Shown here in pieces: positions 62,585 through 64,000 of a stretch of DNA of 64,000 bases (position 1 is the first letter of the stretch; every line of letters begins with the position of its first letter). The position numbers were made by a program, and so were the translations under genes. The notes under the pieces were generated by a model, which did no database searches, was not told where the DNA came from, and worked only from the letters and a program-made list of their open reading frames with translations. This DNA comes from Candidatus Segatella violae (GTDB taxonomy: Bacteria; Bacteroidota; Bacteroidia; Bacteroidales; Bacteroidaceae), in assembly GCA_002440225.1 (NCBI GenBank), contig DJSH01000070.1, forward strand, positions 1 through 64,000, read 5' to 3'.

Positions 62585-62690
62585 GGAATGTTCCTACGAC
62601 AGCATTACCTGTACAGGTTCAATGGGTATGTTCTCAGCATCCATCCTCAGTCTCTTTCTCGACTTCGAAGGTAGCACCCCCTTCGTTAGC
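62585..62690 (-). ncRNA. TPP riboswitch (THI element)
   Basis: Read on the minus strand, the leader carries GGGGGTGCTACC, then GCTGAGA, then ACCCATTGAACCTG, then GGTAATGCTGTCGTAGGAA. These are the conserved blocks of the TPP aptamer in the right order. It starts a few bases after the promoter at 62738-62708 and ends about 50 bases before the receptor ATG (62532). A C6 run follows (about 62566-62571) and could pair with the aptamer's G5, a possible switching helix. It is expected to shut down the TonB/pnuT genes when TPP is plentiful. Confidence 0.93.
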
Positions 62691-62707
62691 GCTCTGCTAA
62701 CTGAGTG

Positions 62708-62738
62708 CAAAATTACAACAAATATTTGACACTGCAAA
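62708..62738 (-). promoter_or_regulatory. Promoter of the thiamine uptake operon
   Basis: On the minus strand TTTG (62738-62735), a 19-base spacer and TAATTTTG (62715-62708) match the Bacteroidota consensus exactly, just upstream of the TPP aptamer. Confidence 0.85.
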
Positions 62739-62788
62739 ATTTTCATAACTTTTTTGAAAGTTTCTGTACAGGTATCAGCCTTTTTTAT

Positions 62789-62796
62789 TATATTTG
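62789..62796 (+). promoter_or_regulatory. -7 element of the right-end susC
   Basis: TATATTTG fits TAnnTTTG, 43 bases before the ATG at 62839; no clear TTTG at the -33 position. It is divergent from the riboswitch promoter. Confidence 0.5.
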
Positions 62797-62838
62797 CATT
62801 CGAAATAGACATGAACCTAAACTAACACGGAAATAGTT

Positions 62839-64000
62839 ATGGAACAAAACTCGAAAACGATCATATATGCGGTGGGTGCGATGCTGATGGTATCCCAAAG
62901 CCTTTGCGCTCAAACAGCTCCAAGCCATCTCAATCAAGATGCCTTGGACTCCCTGCGCTTGTCGGGTTCGATGAGTGTGGTGGAACCAGAACTCCTGAAG
63001 AAAGGTGTGCTCAATAACGCCCTCGATGCCTTGAGCGGACAGACGGCTGGTGTCAATGTCACGACCAATGGTCTTGACCGCATCGCCATGCTCAATAGCG
63101 TCAGAGTGCGTGGTACCACTTCTATCATGGGAGGCAACGACCCTTTGGTCATCATCGACGGCGTAACCAGTGATGTGGCTACGCTTGCCACCATCTATCC
63201 TGCCGACATCGAGAGTTTTACCATTTTGAAGAATGCCAGCGAGACCGCCCTCTATGGTTCTCGTGGTGCTTCAGGTGTCATCCAGGTGAAGACCAAGAAG
63301 GGCACGGGCAAGGGATTTCAGATTTCTTACGAAGGCAATTATGGCATCGATGCCATGTACAAGAGCATGGAGATGCTGAATGCCGCCGAATATATTGCCG
63401 CCGCCCAGAAGTATGGCTTGGAATACAACAACAAGGGATATGATACCGATTTCCATAAGGCGATTACCCGAACAGGCAATGTCCAAAACCATTACTTGGC
63501 TTTCAGTGGAGGAACTCCGCAGAGCAACTATCGTGCTTCCTTCGGCTATATCGGCCATAACACCATCATCCGTAGCAAAGGCTATCGTAATCTGGTGGCA
63601 AAGATAGATGTCACACAGAAGGCTTTTTATGATAAACTGACGGGCGACTTCGGTGTGTTTGGTTCATCCTATAAGAACAACGACATCTTCGATTCGCAGA
63701 TGCTCTTCTATTCTGCCGATGCCATGAATCCTACTTATCCGTATGATAGGGAGAATGGCAGTTGGGTGAAGAATGGAGCGGCTTCGCAAATCAATCCTCC
63801 TGGGGCTTTGCTGAAAGAGCGAAACGATACGAAGAACATGAACTTCAACGCTCACTTGAAGTTGAGTTACGAGATATGGAAGCATTCATCGAAAACCGAT
63901 GTCTCATCAAAATCAGCTTCATCAGAATCAGCTTCCAAAGGTTTCGAAGATAATCTTACCCTCGCAGCTTTTGGCGCTTACTCCTATTCTTCCAACGAGA
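62839..64000 (+). CDS. SusC/RagA-type TonB-linked outer-membrane protein (5' part, cut by window end)
   Basis: The frame stays open from the ATG at 62839 to the window edge, giving 387 codons. After the signal peptide (to LCAQ, about residue 25) the plug begins almost at once: LLKKGVLNNALDALSGQTAGVNVT, SVRVRGTTSIMGGNDPLVIIDGV, ILKNASETALYGSRGASGVIQVKTKKG. The usual carboxypeptidase-regulatory-like domain and any STN domain are missing, making this a short-N-terminus SusC. A Ser/Ala/Lys-rich insert (SSKSASSESASKG, about 356-368) interrupts a barrel segment. A SusD gene would be expected beyond the window. Confidence 0.9.
   Translation, partial: MEQNSKTIIYAVGAMLMVSQSLCAQTAPSHLNQDALDSLRLSGSMSVVEPELLKKGVLNNALDALSGQTAGVNVTTNGLDRIAMLNSVRVRGTTSIMGGNDPLVIIDGVTSDVATLATIYPADIESFTILKNASETALYGSRGASGVIQVKTKKGTGKGFQISYEGNYGIDAMYKSMEMLNAAEYIAAAQKYGLEYNNKGYDTDFHKAITRTGNVQNHYLAFSGGTPQSNYRASFGYIGHNTIIRSKGYRNLVAKIDVTQKAFYDKLTGDFGVFGSSYKNNDIFDSQMLFYSADAMNPTYPYDRENGSWVKNGAASQINPPGALLKERNDTKNMNFNAHLKLSYEIWKHSSKTDVSSKSASSESASKGFEDNLTLAAFGAYSYSSNE

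Overview
The window looks like chromosome of a Bacteroidota gut or oral anaerobe, most likely Prevotellaceae (Prevotella/Segatella). The grounds are: many starts preceded by the Bacteroidota sigma-factor promoter form TTTG-N19/20-TAnnTTTG; few Shine-Dalgarno sequences; a murF-alr fusion; SusC/SusD pairs; a FimA/Mfa1-type fimbrial locus; and a TPP-riboswitch-controlled TonB receptor next to a PnuC-family transporter. The species is inferred, not proven. I saw no tRNA, rRNA, CRISPR array, phage or intact insertion sequence.

Layout. 1-1.7 kb: tail of an unidentified gene, then cca. 1.8-8.6 kb: an RND efflux operon (adaptor, pump, outer-membrane channel) followed by an lpxA-like acyltransferase. 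8.8-13.3 kb: a housekeeping run ftsX - DUF3098 - uppP - truB - queA - folK. 13.6-26.4 kb: a fimbrial locus with a DUF3575/OmpA-like protein, an Mfa1-type major pilin, three lipoprotein accessory subunits and an 1811-residue putative tip adhesin with a type IX secretion-like C-terminus. 26.7-31.3 kb: rpsO (minus) divergent from typA, a BASS-like transporter, and the mtnN-luxS pair (minus). 31.4-42.9 kb: an ECF sigma factor, a FecR anti-sigma factor, then SusC (with STN domain), SusD, two lipoproteins, a TraB/GumN protein and a TlpA-like thioredoxin. This is a PUL-like locus without any carbohydrate-active enzyme. 43.1-49.1 kb: YfhO, GSCFA and MurF-Alr. 49.2-53.3 kb: a uronate operon with an orphan GatC-type EIIC, a KduI that carries a signal peptide, and a hexuronate MFS transporter. 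53.5-57.7 kb: nitroreductase (minus), a stand-alone domain resembling the C-terminus of class II ribonucleotide reductase overlapping folB, an N-acetylmuramoyl-L-alanine amidase and an MlaD-type protein. 58.0-59.4 kb: dnaA. 59.5-62.7 kb (minus): TPP riboswitch - TonB receptor - pnuT-like transporter, a thiamine uptake operon. 62.8-64 kb: start of another SusC, cut by the window end.

The most unusual points are: the exported KduI next to a PTS permease with no PTS partners; the free-standing NrdJ-like C-terminal domain; four 21-nt repeats between the major pilin and its anchor gene; nine copies of an 11-mer in both orientations ahead of the SusC gene; matched hairpins bracketing both the fimbrial and the uronate loci; and the T9SS-like tail on the giant fimbrial protein.
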